Notes: generated by a model not told the origin, from the sequence alone. 40,051 nt of DNA from Gammaproteobacteria bacterium (GCA_019747795.1 JAIEQK010000125.1:1-40051); one strand, 5' to 3'. Positions 1 through 10,154 are shown, counted from the stretch's first letter. Made by a program: numbers and translations.

Positions 1-398
1 GCGTGGGGCTCTTCGTTCGGCTGCATCATGGCGTTGATGTTCGGGCCCAGCACCAGCGCCTGGCCCCAGTAGGCCATCGCGAGTGTCGGGTCCAGGCGCG
101 CCGCTTCGCGGAACGCGCGGCGCGCCTCGGCGTGATTGAAGGCGTAGGCGAGCTTCAGGCCCTGGTCGATGAAGCGCTGGGCCTGGTCGTTCCTGGTACT
201 GACCGCGAAGTGATGGTCGCCCAGGTTCTGCAGGCGCGGCGCGAGTTCGCCGTCCGGCCCCGGCGCGGCGGCACGCGGCTCGTCGGCGTAGTGCTGGTGG
301 CTGCCGCCGTGGGCGGCTTCATCCGCGGCCCGCGCCCCGGCCACCCCCAGACAGCTGGCAACGACAACAGTGCAGAAGGCTTGTAGCAGGCGCGGCAT
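1..398 (-). CDS. TPR-type tetratricopeptide repeat protein, N-terminal part (runs off the window)
   Basis: The reading frame opens with ATG at 398, preceded by a GGGGAG ribosome-binding site, and runs off the left edge. The product begins with a hydrophobic signal peptide ending near ARA-AD (about residue 24). It continues with a helical repeat containing GLKLAYAFNHAEARRAF, then AAxLDPTLAMAYWGQALVLGPNIN. That block is characteristic of a widespread exported family of TPR proteins of unknown function, in which the repeat precedes a long alpha-solenoid. About 132 codons are present and the C-terminus is missing, so length and repeat number cannot be judged. A shadow ORF on the opposite strand shows no family features. 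Periplasmic location is inferred from the signal peptide; the cargo or partner is unknown. Confidence 0.8.
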   Translation of the reverse strand, partial: MPRLLQAFCTVVVASCLGVAGARAADEAAHGGSHQHYADEPRAAAPGPDGELAPRLQNLGDHHFAVSTRNDQAQRFIDQGLKLAYAFNHAEARRAFREAARLDPTLAMAYWGQALVLGPNINAMMQPNEEPH

Positions 399-543
399 GG
401 CTAGTCTCCCCGACGTCGACCGGAACAGCGCGACGCACGGGGCGCCGCGGCGCTCAGTCTAGCCCGCGCGCGGGCTCACGGTGGGACGCGGCTACCAAAG
501 ACCAACAATCCCGCCGCGCGTGGCGCGGCGGTGCGCGAGATCC

Positions 544-798
544 TCAGTGGCGGTGGCCGCAGGCGCCGCTGCCGCAGCCGCCGCCCATGGCCGGCGCCGG
601 CGAACTCGCCGCCTTGCTCATGCCGCCGATGCCGGTGGCGGCGAGCTGCTTGGCGACCGGCGCGTCGCCCGGGGTCGCGTCCAGCGGGATCCCGGCCAGT
701 TCGCACAGCTCCTGCCAGGTGGAGACCTTGGCGCTCATGGCGTGCTTCACTTCGACGGTACGGCCGTTGGCCGCGCAGTGGTAATCGTAGGTGGGCAT
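544..798 (-). CDS. Small FmdB-like zinc-ribbon protein, 84 aa
   Basis: The product starts MPTYDYHC, the hallmark N-terminus of FmdB-type regulatory zinc-ribbon proteins. Instead of the usual CxxC it has C8 followed by AAN, so the first knuckle carries only one cysteine. The remaining cysteines are C32, C75 and C80. The C-terminus is a glycine/cysteine/histidine-rich tail (GGGCGSGACGHRH) that could bind metal. The ATG at 798 is preceded by GGAGCAG. The longer in-frame extension to 981 is rejected because the family N-terminus sits exactly at 798. Its role is unknown; a regulatory or metal-binding function is only an analogy with FmdB. It is divergent from the DUF885 gene that starts at 972. 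Confidence 0.72.
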   Translation of the reverse strand: MPTYDYHCAANGRTVEVKHAMSAKVSTWQELCELAGIPLDATPGDAPVAKQLAATGIGGMSKAASSPAPAMGGGCGSGACGHRH

Positions 799-971
799 GG
801 GCTCTGCTCCGGGTTCTGGAATGGGCGAAGTGTACTGAAGCCAGGGGCGTGGGCGCGAGGGCCGAGGGGGGTTCGCGCGGGGAGGCGGCCGCCTGTCACC
901 GCGGCCGCCGGGAATGGCACAATCGGCCCGCCCACGCGGCCCGTCGCCGCGCGTCGAAAGGACAGGTCCCA

Positions 972-2774
<1,803 letters not shown>

Positions 2775-2833
2775 GCCGCGCAACGACCACCGCCCGCGCG
2801 ACGCACGCGGGTCCTTTGAGAAGGGGAGACGAC

Positions 2834-4036
2834 ATGATCCTGGAAGGCCTTCGAGTACTCGATTTCACCCAGTACCTGGCAGGACCGACGGTCACGCGCC
2901 TCATGGCCGAGATGGGCGCCGAGATCATCAAGGTGGAACGCGCGCCGGGCGGCGATCCGTCGCGCAACCTGCCGGCGGTGAAGAACGGGCGCAGCGCCTA
3001 CTTCGTGCAGCAGAACCTCGGCAAGCAGAGCCTGTGCCTGGACATGGACAGCCCGGAGACCGACGTCATCGTGCGCGATCTCATCAAGCACTGCGACGTG
3101 CTGGTCGAGAATTTCGGACCCGGCGTGATGGAGAAGCGCGGCTGGGACTACGCCTCGCTGAAGGCCGACCACCCGCGCCTGCTGATGGCCTCGATCTCGG
3201 CCTTCGGCCGCAACAGTCCGCTGTCGCACAAGACCGGCTTCGACCTCATCGCCCAGGCCTTCGCCGGCGTGATGGCGGTGACCGGGCCGCGCGGCGGGGC
3301 GCCCCATCCTGCCGGCCTCGGCATGGCCGACGTCAGCTCCGGCGTGCACGCCTTCGCCGCGCTCGGCTACGCGCTCTACCACCGCGAGCGCACCGGCCGC
3401 GGGCAGTGGATGGACATCTCGATGATCGACTCGCTGTTCCACATGCACGAGGTGAACGTGCAGGCGCCGCAGGTCACCGACGGCGCCTTCCGCCCCTCGC
3501 CCATGGGCAACCACCATCCGCTGGTCTGCCCCTGCGGCGTGTACAAGGGCCCACAGGGCTATCTCGCGCTGCTGGTGCTGCCGCCGCAGTGGAAGAACCT
3601 GTGCAAGGCGATGAACCGCCCGGATCTCGAGACCGACCCGCGCTTCGCCGAGCCGGCCGATCGCGCCAAGAACCAGGCCGAGCTCATCGCGCAGATCGAA
3701 CAGTGGATGGCGAGCTTTCCCACCGACGTCGCGCTGCTCGATCACCTGGAGAGCTGCCGCGTGCCCTCGGGCCCGGTGGTCAACCCCGCCGACGCCGCGG
3801 AGCATCCGTATTTTCGCGGCCGCGGCACGCTGCGCGAGGCGCAGGACCGCATCCTCGGCAGCCTGATGCTGCCGGGCTTTCCGCTGCGCTTCTCCGAGCA
3901 GGCGGAGTACCCCGCGCGGCCGGCGCCGCTGCTCGGCGAACACAACGAGGCCGTGCTGGGCGGACTGTTGGGCTATGGCGGCGCGCGGCTGTCCGAGCTC
4001 GCCGCGAAGAAAGTGACGTTCTCCGCGCCGATCTGA
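2834..4036 (+). CDS. CaiB/BaiF family (class III) CoA-transferase, 400 aa
   Basis: A family III CoA-transferase, which moves CoA between carboxylic acids through aspartyl-CoA anhydride intermediates. The N-terminus (GLRVLDFTQYLAGPTVTRLMAEMGAEIIKVE) is the standard family opening. Asp166 in GMADVSSG corresponds to the catalytic aspartate of formyl-CoA transferase. ENFGPGVMEK and GQWMDISMIDSL are further family blocks. Length (400 aa) is typical. ATG 2834 has AAGGGGAG five bases upstream; an in-frame TTG at 2816 is less likely. The substrate acid cannot be read from sequence. Its place among acyl-CoA dehydrogenase and hydrolase genes suggests CoA activation of a carboxylic acid for oxidation. 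Confidence 0.93.
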   Translation: MILEGLRVLDFTQYLAGPTVTRLMAEMGAEIIKVERAPGGDPSRNLPAVKNGRSAYFVQQNLGKQSLCLDMDSPETDVIVRDLIKHCDVLVENFGPGVMEKRGWDYASLKADHPRLLMASISAFGRNSPLSHKTGFDLIAQAFAGVMAVTGPRGGAPHPAGLGMADVSSGVHAFAALGYALYHRERTGRGQWMDISMIDSLFHMHEVNVQAPQVTDGAFRPSPMGNHHPLVCPCGVYKGPQGYLALLVLPPQWKNLCKAMNRPDLETDPRFAEPADRAKNQAELIAQIEQWMASFPTDVALLDHLESCRVPSGPVVNPADAAEHPYFRGRGTLREAQDRILGSLMLPGFPLRFSEQAEYPARPAPLLGEHNEAVLGGLLGYGGARLSELAAKKVTFSAPI

Positions 4037-4049
4037 GCAAGGACTCGCA

Positions 4050-4733
4050 ATGCCAAGACCCTATGTCATCTGCCACATGATCCCTTCGCTGGACGGGCGC
4101 ATCGTCACCGCGAAGTGGGGCATGGCAAAACGCGGCTACGACGCCTACGAGCGCACCCACAAGGCGCTCGCCTACGACGCCTGGATCATCGGCCGCGTGT
4201 CGATGGCCCCCTACGCCGGCAAGTCGCGCATTCCGAAGCGCAAGGACGACGCGCAGATGCCGCGCACCGACTTCGTCGCGCCCGACGCGCGCGCGCCCTA
4301 TGCCATCGGCATAGACCCGAGCGGCAAGCTCGCCTGGAAGGTCAACAATGTCGAAGGTGAGCACGCCATCACCGTGCTCACAGAGGCAGTATCCGACGAC
4401 TACCTGGCCTTCCTGCGCGCGCGGGGCGTGTCCTACGTGTTCGGCGGCAGGCGCGCCATCGACCTGCCGCGCGTATTGGAGAAGCTACGCAAGCTGTTCG
4501 GCATCCGGCGCCTCGCACTCGAGGGCGGTGGCAAGATCAACGGGCATTTCGCCAAGGCCGATCTCATCGACGAGATGAGTGTCATCGTCGCACCGGTGCT
4601 GGACGGCTCGGCGGGCACGCCGACCCTCATCGACATACCCGGCGGCCGGCAGACCGTGCGTGCTCTGAAGCTCCTGTCCTGCGAGTCGCTGGGCGGCGAC
4701 CTGGTGTGGCTGCGCTACAAGGTCAGGCGCTGA
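4050..4733 (+). CDS. Dihydrofolate reductase/RibD C-terminal family protein, 227 aa
   Basis: The sequence resembles the RibD C-terminal (DHFR-like) reductase fold: an N-terminal strand YVICHMIPSLDGRI, a central GRVSM helix, a VFGGRRAIDL turn, and a nucleotide-binding segment LALEGGGKINGHF followed by DEMSVIVAPVLDG. Members use NAD(P)H to reduce pyrimidine, pterin or unrelated substrates. Outside riboflavin operons the substrate is usually unknown, and there are no riboflavin genes here. AAGGA precedes ATG 4050 and the gene follows the CoA-transferase by 13 bp, so the two are probably co-transcribed. It converges on the acyl-CoA dehydrogenase gene with only six bases between the stops. Confidence 0.85.
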   Translation: MPRPYVICHMIPSLDGRIVTAKWGMAKRGYDAYERTHKALAYDAWIIGRVSMAPYAGKSRIPKRKDDAQMPRTDFVAPDARAPYAIGIDPSGKLAWKVNNVEGEHAITVLTEAVSDDYLAFLRARGVSYVFGGRRAIDLPRVLEKLRKLFGIRRLALEGGGKINGHFAKADLIDEMSVIVAPVLDGSAGTPTLIDIPGGRQTVRALKLLSCESLGGDLVWLRYKVRR

Positions 4734-4739
4734 AGCCCT

Positions 4740-5903
4740 TCAGGTTCGCTCCATCGCGCGCGCGATCAGCTCCTTCATGACCTCGTTGCTGCCGCCGTAG
4801 ATACGGCCCACGCGCTGGTCGGCAAAGATGCGGCAGATGGGATACTCGTTCATGTAGCCGTAGCCGCCGAAGAGCTGCAGACAGGCATCCACCACCTTGC
4901 CGACGGTGTCGGTGACCCACCACTTGGCCATCGCGGCGGTGGCGAGATCGAGTTCGTCGGTGAGCGCACGGCGCACGCAATCGTCGACGAAGCAGCGCGC
5001 GACGGTGGTGAGCGTCTGGCATTCGGCCAGCACGAAGCGCGTGTTCTGCATCGCCATCAGCGGTTGGCCGTAGACCTTGCGTTCGAGCACGTAAGCGAGC
5101 GTCTCTTGCACCGCACGTTCCAAGGTCGCGACCCCGCCCACCGCGATGATCAGCCGTTCGCGCGGCAGCTGCTCCATCAATTGACGAAAGCCCTGGCCCT
5201 CGTCCGTGCCGAGCAGGTCCTCCACCGGCACGCGCATGTCGTCGAAGAAGAGTTCGCAGGTGTCGATGGTGTGCTGGCCCATCTTGTCCAGCAGGCGACC
5301 GCGGCGAAAGCCCGGTAGGTCCTTGACCTCGGCCATCACCAGGCTGAGCCCCTTGGCGCCCGGTGCGTCGCTGGTGCGGCACACGATGCAGATGAGGTCC
5401 GCGTGGTAGCCGTTGGTGATGAAGGTCTTGGCGCCGTTGATGACATAGCTGTCGCCGTCACGCCGCGCGCTGGTGCGGATAGCCTGGAGATCCGAGCCCG
5501 CGCCGGGCTCGGTCATGGCGATCGCCGCGACCGTCTCACCGCTCGCCATCTTCGGCAGCCAGCGGCGCTTCTGCGCCTCGGTGCCGTAGCGCAGGATGTA
5601 GTGCGCGACGATCACGCTGTGCACGCCGTTGCTGAAGCCACCGGCCAGGCTGTGGGCGTGGGCCTGGGTGATGGCGACCTCGTGACCGAAGTGTCCGCCG
5701 CCGCCGCCGTATTCCTCGGGGATGCTCGCGCACAGCAACCCGGCCGCGCCGGCCTTCAGCCAGATGTCGCGATCGCCGCGCCGCTGCTCGCGCCAGCGCG
5801 CCTGGTGCGGCAGGCACTCACGCGTGAAGAAGCGCGTGGCGTTGTCCGCCAGCAGTTCCAGGTCGGCGTCCAGCCAGGCGGGTTTGGGCGTGGGAATGGC
5901 CAT
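4740..5903 (-). CDS. Acyl-CoA dehydrogenase, 387 aa
   Basis: An FAD-dependent acyl-CoA dehydrogenase forming a trans-2-enoyl-CoA. It shows the three-domain family layout. Recognisable blocks are IPEEYGGGGG (61-70), the flavin-binding AMTEPGAGSDLQ (129-140), NGAKTFITNG (156-165), and a C-terminal LFGGYGYMNEYP (344-355). The usual C-terminal catalytic Glu (IYEGT) is replaced by Gly370 (IYGGSNE). Glu249 in LPRERL sits where long-chain and isovaleryl-CoA dehydrogenases carry their base, so the enzyme should still be active but of that subtype. ATG 5903 has GAGGAT upstream. Divergent from the aminopeptidase gene. Chain-length preference is not determinable. Confidence 0.93.
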   Translation of the reverse strand: MAIPTPKPAWLDADLELLADNATRFFTRECLPHQARWREQRRGDRDIWLKAGAAGLLCASIPEEYGGGGGHFGHEVAITQAHAHSLAGGFSNGVHSVIVAHYILRYGTEAQKRRWLPKMASGETVAAIAMTEPGAGSDLQAIRTSARRDGDSYVINGAKTFITNGYHADLICIVCRTSDAPGAKGLSLVMAEVKDLPGFRRGRLLDKMGQHTIDTCELFFDDMRVPVEDLLGTDEGQGFRQLMEQLPRERLIIAVGGVATLERAVQETLAYVLERKVYGQPLMAMQNTRFVLAECQTLTTVARCFVDDCVRRALTDELDLATAAMAKWWVTDTVGKVVDACLQLFGGYGYMNEYPICRIFADQRVGRIYGGSNEVMKELIARAMERT

Positions 5904-6056
5904 GGAGATCCTCGGGTCGGGGTTGCGGGTCGATGGGAGGAGGTCATCAAAGGCGAATCATACCGCCGCGCCGCGCGGTGGCCGCGCGCCATTGACATCG
6001 GTCCCGAGGTCGCCGCAATGTCGGGCGTCGAATCCGCCATGCTGAAAGGTGCGCCC

Positions 6057-7865
6057 ATGGACACACCCACCTCCCCCGCCCGCCTGCGCATCGAGCGCGT
6101 GCGCGATGTACTGCGCGCGCGGGCCATCGATGCGCTCCTGGTGCCGAGCAGCGATCCGCACCTGAGCGAATACCTGCCCGCCCGCTGGCAGGGGCGCCAG
6201 TGGCTGTCCGGCTTCACCGGCTCCATGGGGACGCTCGCGGTGACGCTGGAACACGCCGCGCTGTTCGCCGACAGCCGTTACTGGGTGCAGGCCGAGGCCG
6301 AACTCGCAGGGTCAGGCATCGACCTGGTGAAGATCCCGGCCGGCAATCCCAACATCCACTTGGACTGGCTCGCCGCCGAAGTGCGCGAGGAAGGCTCGGT
6401 CGCGGTGGATGGCGACGTGCTCGGACTCGCCAGCGCGCGCGCGCTCACCGCGGCGCTCGCGGCCAAGCAGATCCGTCTCGAGACCGGCGCCGACGTGCTG
6501 GCGGAAGCCTGGCCGGATCGCCCGGCCCTGCCCACCGCGCCGGTCTACGCCCACCTGCCGCCCCACGCGGCCGTGTCGCGCGTCGCGAAGTTCGCGCAGC
6601 TGCGGGAAGAGATGGCGCGGACGGGCGCCAGTCATCACTTCGTCTCCACGGTCGACGACATCGCCTGGCTCACCAACCTGCGCGGCGCCGACGTGACCTA
6701 CAACCCGGTGTTCCTCGCGCACCTGATGCTCGACGCCGACACCGCCACGCTGTTCGTCGGCGCGGGCAAGGTGGATGACACGCTCGCCGCGACCCTGGCG
6801 GCGGACGGCATCACGCTCGCGCCCTACGCCGCCGCCGGCGACGCACTGGCCGCGCTGCCGGCGGATGCCGTGCTGCTGATCGATCCGCGCCGCGTGACCC
6901 ACGGCCTGCTGGCGCGCGTGCCCTCGAGCGTGAAAGTGGTCGAGGCCTTGAATCCCAGCACCCGCGCCAAGAGCCGCAAGACCGCTGAAGAAGCCGCGCA
7001 CGTGCGCGAGGCCATGATCGAAGACGGCATCGCGATGTGCGAGTTCTACGCCTGGTTCGAACAGGCGCTGGGTCGCGAACGGATCACCGAGCTGACCATC
7101 GACGAACGGCTGTCCGCCGCGCGAGCCCGACGGCCGAACTTCGTCGGACTGAGTTTTCCGGTGATCGCCGGCTTCAACGCCAATGGCGCGATGCCCCACT
7201 ACCGCGCCACCGAGGCGTCGCACGCGGTCATCGCAGGCGACGGCCTGCTGCTCATCGACTCCGGCGGCCAGTACCTGGGCGGCACCACCGACATCACCCG
7301 CGTGTGGCCCATCGGCACGCCGAGCGCGGCCATGAAGCGCGACTACACGCTGGTGCTGAAGGGCACCATGGCGCTGTCCCGCGCGCGCTTTCCGCGCGGC
7401 ACCTTGAGCCCCATGCTGGACGCGCTGGCGCGCGCGCCGTTGTGGGCCGAGGGCATCGATTTCGGCCATGGCACCGGTCACGGCGTCGGCTATTTTCTCA
7501 ACGTGCACGAAGGCCCGCAGAGCATCAGCAAGGCCATCCCCGAGGCCAGCATGGCGATGGAGCCCGGCATGATCACCTCCATCGAACCGGGCGTGTACCG
7601 CGCGGGACAGTGGGGCGTGCGCATCGAGAACCTGGTGCTGAACGTGCCGGCCGCAACGCCGGAGGGCAATGCTTTCGCCGAGATGCTCGAGTTCGAAACG
7701 CTGACGCTCTGCCCCATCGACACGCGCTGCCTGGATTTCAACCTGCTGCGCGAGGACGAGCGGGCGTGGTTGAACGCCTATCACGCAATGGTGCGGGAGC
7801 GGCTCGCGCCGCGCCTGGCGGGGGATGCGAGAGCGTGGCTGGAGGCGCGGACAGGGGCGGTGTAG
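6057..7865 (+). CDS. Xaa-Pro aminopeptidase (aminopeptidase P, M24B), 602 aa
   Basis: A two-metal peptidase that removes an N-terminal residue before proline. Two creatinase-like N-terminal domains (starting near RIERVRDVLRARAIDALLVPSSDPH) precede the pita-bread M24 domain. All five metal ligands are visible: Asp401 (LIDSGG), Asp412 (TTDITR), His475 (GHGVGYF), Glu510 (SIEPGVY) and Glu524 (RIENL). The length of about 600 residues matches the eukaryote-like cytosolic APP1 class rather than the 440-residue E. coli PepP. The ATG at 6057 has GAAAGGTG six bases upstream; the open frame extends back to 5403 but antisense to the acyl-CoA dehydrogenase, so that part is a shadow. No signal peptide; cytosolic. 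Confidence 0.95.
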   Translation: MDTPTSPARLRIERVRDVLRARAIDALLVPSSDPHLSEYLPARWQGRQWLSGFTGSMGTLAVTLEHAALFADSRYWVQAEAELAGSGIDLVKIPAGNPNIHLDWLAAEVREEGSVAVDGDVLGLASARALTAALAAKQIRLETGADVLAEAWPDRPALPTAPVYAHLPPHAAVSRVAKFAQLREEMARTGASHHFVSTVDDIAWLTNLRGADVTYNPVFLAHLMLDADTATLFVGAGKVDDTLAATLAADGITLAPYAAAGDALAALPADAVLLIDPRRVTHGLLARVPSSVKVVEALNPSTRAKSRKTAEEAAHVREAMIEDGIAMCEFYAWFEQALGRERITELTIDERLSAARARRPNFVGLSFPVIAGFNANGAMPHYRATEASHAVIAGDGLLLIDSGGQYLGGTTDITRVWPIGTPSAAMKRDYTLVLKGTMALSRARFPRGTLSPMLDALARAPLWAEGIDFGHGTGHGVGYFLNVHEGPQSISKAIPEASMAMEPGMITSIEPGVYRAGQWGVRIENLVLNVPAATPEGNAFAEMLEFETLTLCPIDTRCLDFNLLREDERAWLNAYHAMVRERLAPRLAGDARAWLEARTGAV

Positions 7866-7872
7866 TTTCCCC

Positions 7873-7913
7873 GGGGCACAAGACGCATTCGTGGAATGAG
7901 TATTGTGTCCCCC
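7873..7913. repeat. Imperfect palindrome, REP-like hairpin between convergent genes
   Basis: GGGGCACAA (7873-7881) pairs with TTGTGTCCCCC (7903-7913) with one bulged base. Inside, CATTC (7886-7890) and GAATG (7894-7898) form a second short stem around GTG. It lies just after the aminopeptidase stop and before the end of the convergent FAD monooxygenase gene. The GGGGACA-type arm resembles the two palindromes at 16657 and 18275. There is no T-tract, so it is more likely a REP-like extragenic palindrome than a simple rho-independent terminator, although it could stabilise both transcript ends. Confidence 0.55.
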
Positions 7914-7949
7914 GAATCCCTCCGGAGCCGGTCCCTCGTATATCCCGCC

Positions 7950-9182
7950 CTACGGGCCGAACAGCGCGTCGAAGTAGTCCTGCGTGAATACTGCGTCCGG
8001 GGCGCTCTCGGGCCCTGCCATGCCCGCCACCAGGTATCCCTGGAAATCCTGGCTTTCCGCCATGCGGCCAAACGCGCGCGTCCGCGCAGCGACCGCGTCC
8101 GGGTCGAAGCGGCCGTAGAGTTGCGTGGCGTAGCGGGTCTCCCAACGCAGCCTTCGGCTTCGCTCACGGCGTTCCTTCACGTAGGGCGCCAAGGTGGCGG
8201 CGTTCCACGCAGGCTCTGAGAGGAGCAGGTCGCGCACGATGCGCACGTCACGAAAGGTCGACGACAGCCCTTGTCCCCAGATCGGATCGGAATAGCCGGC
8301 GGCGTCGCCGATCAGGACGGCGCCCTCCACGCATGGCGTATCCACCGAGGCGTCCTGGCTAGGGAAGGCGCGACAGGGGCCGGCAGGCACCCCGGCGGCC
8401 AGTGCCCGTCCCTCGGGCAGACTAGGGTGATCGAACGCGGCCAGCAGACGCCGGGCACCGGCCGCACCGCTGTACCGGCCACGCCGTGCGATGTCGTAAT
8501 CGACGTATGCGCGCACCCGCCCACCGCCCTGCGGAAACACGAAATAGGACACGTCGCCAATCTTGCCGAGCGCTACCAGGTCGCTCGGCCAATCGTCGGC
8601 GTGGTCGACCAGCAGGCCCGACATGAGGTGGTCGATGGGATCTTCGGCAAGCGCGAGTCCGAGTTGGCGACGCACGGCCGAGGTACGACCGTCCGCACCG
8701 ACCACGAGGCGGGCGGCGACCTCCCGACTCTCACCCGCCTGCCTGTAGGACACATGCGGTGCCGCGCCGGCGGTCACGCGCAAGTCCTCGACCCCGCGAC
8801 ACACTTGCGCACCGCGGGCCTCGGCGTGCGCGAGTAGCGCGTTCTGCATCACCACGTGCTCGACACAGAGCGGCAAGGGAAGGTCGGGCAAGGCCTCCGC
8901 GTAGCGCAACGTGGCGGATTCGGCGTCGGCCGGCGACACGATTTCGTCGTATGCGATGAGTCGCTGCACTTGGTTCGCGCCGGCGTCGAGCAGCACCTGG
9001 TGAATGCCGAGGCGCTGGCACTCGGCCGTGCCCCACGGCGTGATCCACTCACCACGGATACGATCGACGAAGGACGTCTCGCGTTCGAGTAGCAGGACTT
9101 CAAGCCCTGCCGTCGCGAGGTTGGCAGCGAGTGCACTGCCGCCTATGCCGCCGCCCACGATCACCACATCCAGCCTATGCAT
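7950..9182 (-). CDS. FAD-dependent monooxygenase/oxidoreductase (PHBH-like fold), 410 aa
   Basis: A single-component flavoprotein of the p-hydroxybenzoate-hydroxylase-like superfamily. The N-terminal dinucleotide motif is VIVGGGIGGSALA (GGGIGG at 10-15), followed by LLLER. The middle motif is VGADGRTS (about 161-168) and the second FAD motif is LIGDAAGYSDPIWGQGLS (about 290-307). These three motifs mark aromatic hydroxylases, halogenases and geranylgeranyl-type reductases; which of these it is cannot be told. I start at ATG 9182 because GAGGAG sits six bases upstream and the dinucleotide strand begins at once; ATG 9218 would add 12 residues. It is the last gene of a minus-strand run with the amidase and oxidase genes, possibly one catabolic unit. 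Confidence 0.88.
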   Translation of the reverse strand: MHRLDVVIVGGGIGGSALAANLATAGLEVLLLERETSFVDRIRGEWITPWGTAECQRLGIHQVLLDAGANQVQRLIAYDEIVSPADAESATLRYAEALPDLPLPLCVEHVVMQNALLAHAEARGAQVCRGVEDLRVTAGAAPHVSYRQAGESREVAARLVVGADGRTSAVRRQLGLALAEDPIDHLMSGLLVDHADDWPSDLVALGKIGDVSYFVFPQGGGRVRAYVDYDIARRGRYSGAAGARRLLAAFDHPSLPEGRALAAGVPAGPCRAFPSQDASVDTPCVEGAVLIGDAAGYSDPIWGQGLSSTFRDVRIVRDLLLSEPAWNAATLAPYVKERRERSRRLRWETRYATQLYGRFDPDAVAARTRAFGRMAESQDFQGYLVAGMAGPESAPDAVFTQDYFDALFGP

Positions 9183-9432
9183 CCTGCTCTCCTCGACAAC
9201 ACGCGAACGCGAGCTCATGGTTGCAGCCCTCTTCCCCGACCTGCCGTCCGGCAGGATGGGAATCGCGGCGCGAAGAACCCACTCCGCTAGTGCTCATTGC
9301 ATGCACGCCGCGCGCGGTCTCGGTACATAGTCCTTTGATGAGGATCCGCTCACCCGGGCCGGGGACCGGTTTGGGCATGTCGGCCACCCGCAGCATCTCG
9401 CTTCGCGGGCGGGTGCCCGCTGCCTCGCGCAT
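9175..9432 (-). pseudogene. Possible remnant of a medium-chain dehydrogenase/quinone oxidoreductase N-terminus
   Basis: The stop of the carbonic-anhydrase-like gene overlaps an ATG (TAATG at 9430-9434) opening an 85-codon frame. Residues about 11-31 read EMLRVADMPKPVPGPGERIL, the standard N-terminal strand-turn of zinc-type alcohol dehydrogenases and quinone oxidoreductases. After that the similarity stops at once, the frame runs through non-conserved sequence and ends inside the start of the FAD monooxygenase gene. I read this as the stub of a deleted gene. It could be coincidence in GC-rich sequence, as only about 20 residues support it. Confidence 0.35.
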
Positions 9433-10154
9433 TACGACGCCACCGGCTCCCACGCGCGCGTCTGCGGCTGGTAGCGCCGCACGTCGGTGAGCCGGTCGGT
9501 GCCGGTGATGACCGTGGCTCGGATCACCGCCAGCGTACCGGCCTTGAGCGCTGGCGCGATGACGGGCGCCTGCAGCAGCGCTTCGATGTGGCGCGGCGTG
9601 GCGTCCACGGCGGCAGAGATCAGCGGCCAGGCGCTTCCGTCCGGCCCGCTCGCGACGGCGAGCGCCGCGCAATCGGTGTGGGTAAGCAGGCAAACGAGCC
9701 GGACGCCATGCTTGCTGACCGCGAGCTGCAGCGCTTCGATCTCGCGTGGCGTGACGGCGCCGTAGGGATTGGCGATGTCGTCGACGAACTTCATGTCGCC
9801 GAAGACGCGGCCCATGTCGAGCTTGCGGTCCATGCAGCGCACGACCGCGACCCAGGTGCGTCCGTCGAATGGCGGCTTGCGCACCCGCGACGCTCGTGCG
9901 TTGTACCTGAGCACGTTGGCGAGCACCTGCTCGGGGCTGGGCTCTTCGAGGCGGTACAGGGTCATGGACTCGGAGCCTTGCCGAATCAGGGACGCGAGCT
10001 CGACCAGGCGATCGCTGCACCACCACGCGGCGCGCTCCAGTGCGGGGACGCGGCGCACGAACATCCAGGCGGCAACCCAGCGGCGCAAAAGACTCTGCAG
10101 GAATCCTGGGTGTTTGCCGTCGTAGGCGCGCGGAGGCTCTGCCATGCCGTTCAT
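9432..10154 (-). CDS. Beta-carbonic-anhydrase-like protein, 240 aa
   Basis: The C-terminal half has the beta-carbonic anhydrase signature: a strand WVAVVRCMDRKLD with C107-x-D109-R110, then LLTHTDCAA with H159-x-x-C162. The ligand spacing (Cys, about 52 residues, His-x-x-Cys) matches the zinc site of beta-CAs. The preceding 95 residues (helical, Trp- and Arg-rich, LRRWVAAWMFVRR) have no match I recognise. The Arg of the canonical CxDxR is displaced by one position, so it may be a zinc protein with another activity. Start choice is uncertain: ATG 10154 is used, with GTG 10160 and ATG 10145 as alternatives. Immediately followed (TAATG) by a possible oxidoreductase stub. Confidence 0.62.
   Translation of the reverse strand: MNGMAEPPRAYDGKHPGFLQSLLRRWVAAWMFVRRVPALERAAWWCSDRLVELASLIRQGSESMTLYRLEEPSPEQVLANVLRYNARASRVRKPPFDGRTWVAVVRCMDRKLDMGRVFGDMKFVDDIANPYGAVTPREIEALQLAVSKHGVRLVCLLTHTDCAALAVASGPDGSAWPLISAAVDATPRHIEALLQAPVIAPALKAGTLAVIRATVITGTDRLTDVRRYQPQTRAWEPVAS

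Noticed and set aside
531-971. N-terminal extension of the DUF885 frame
   Set aside because: Arg-rich, antisense to the zinc-ribbon gene; the signal peptide and ribosome-binding site place the start at 972.
5403-6056. Long N-terminal extension of the aminopeptidase frame
   Set aside because: It overlaps the acyl-CoA dehydrogenase in antisense and has no similarity to M24 proteins; the real start with a ribosome-binding site is 6057.
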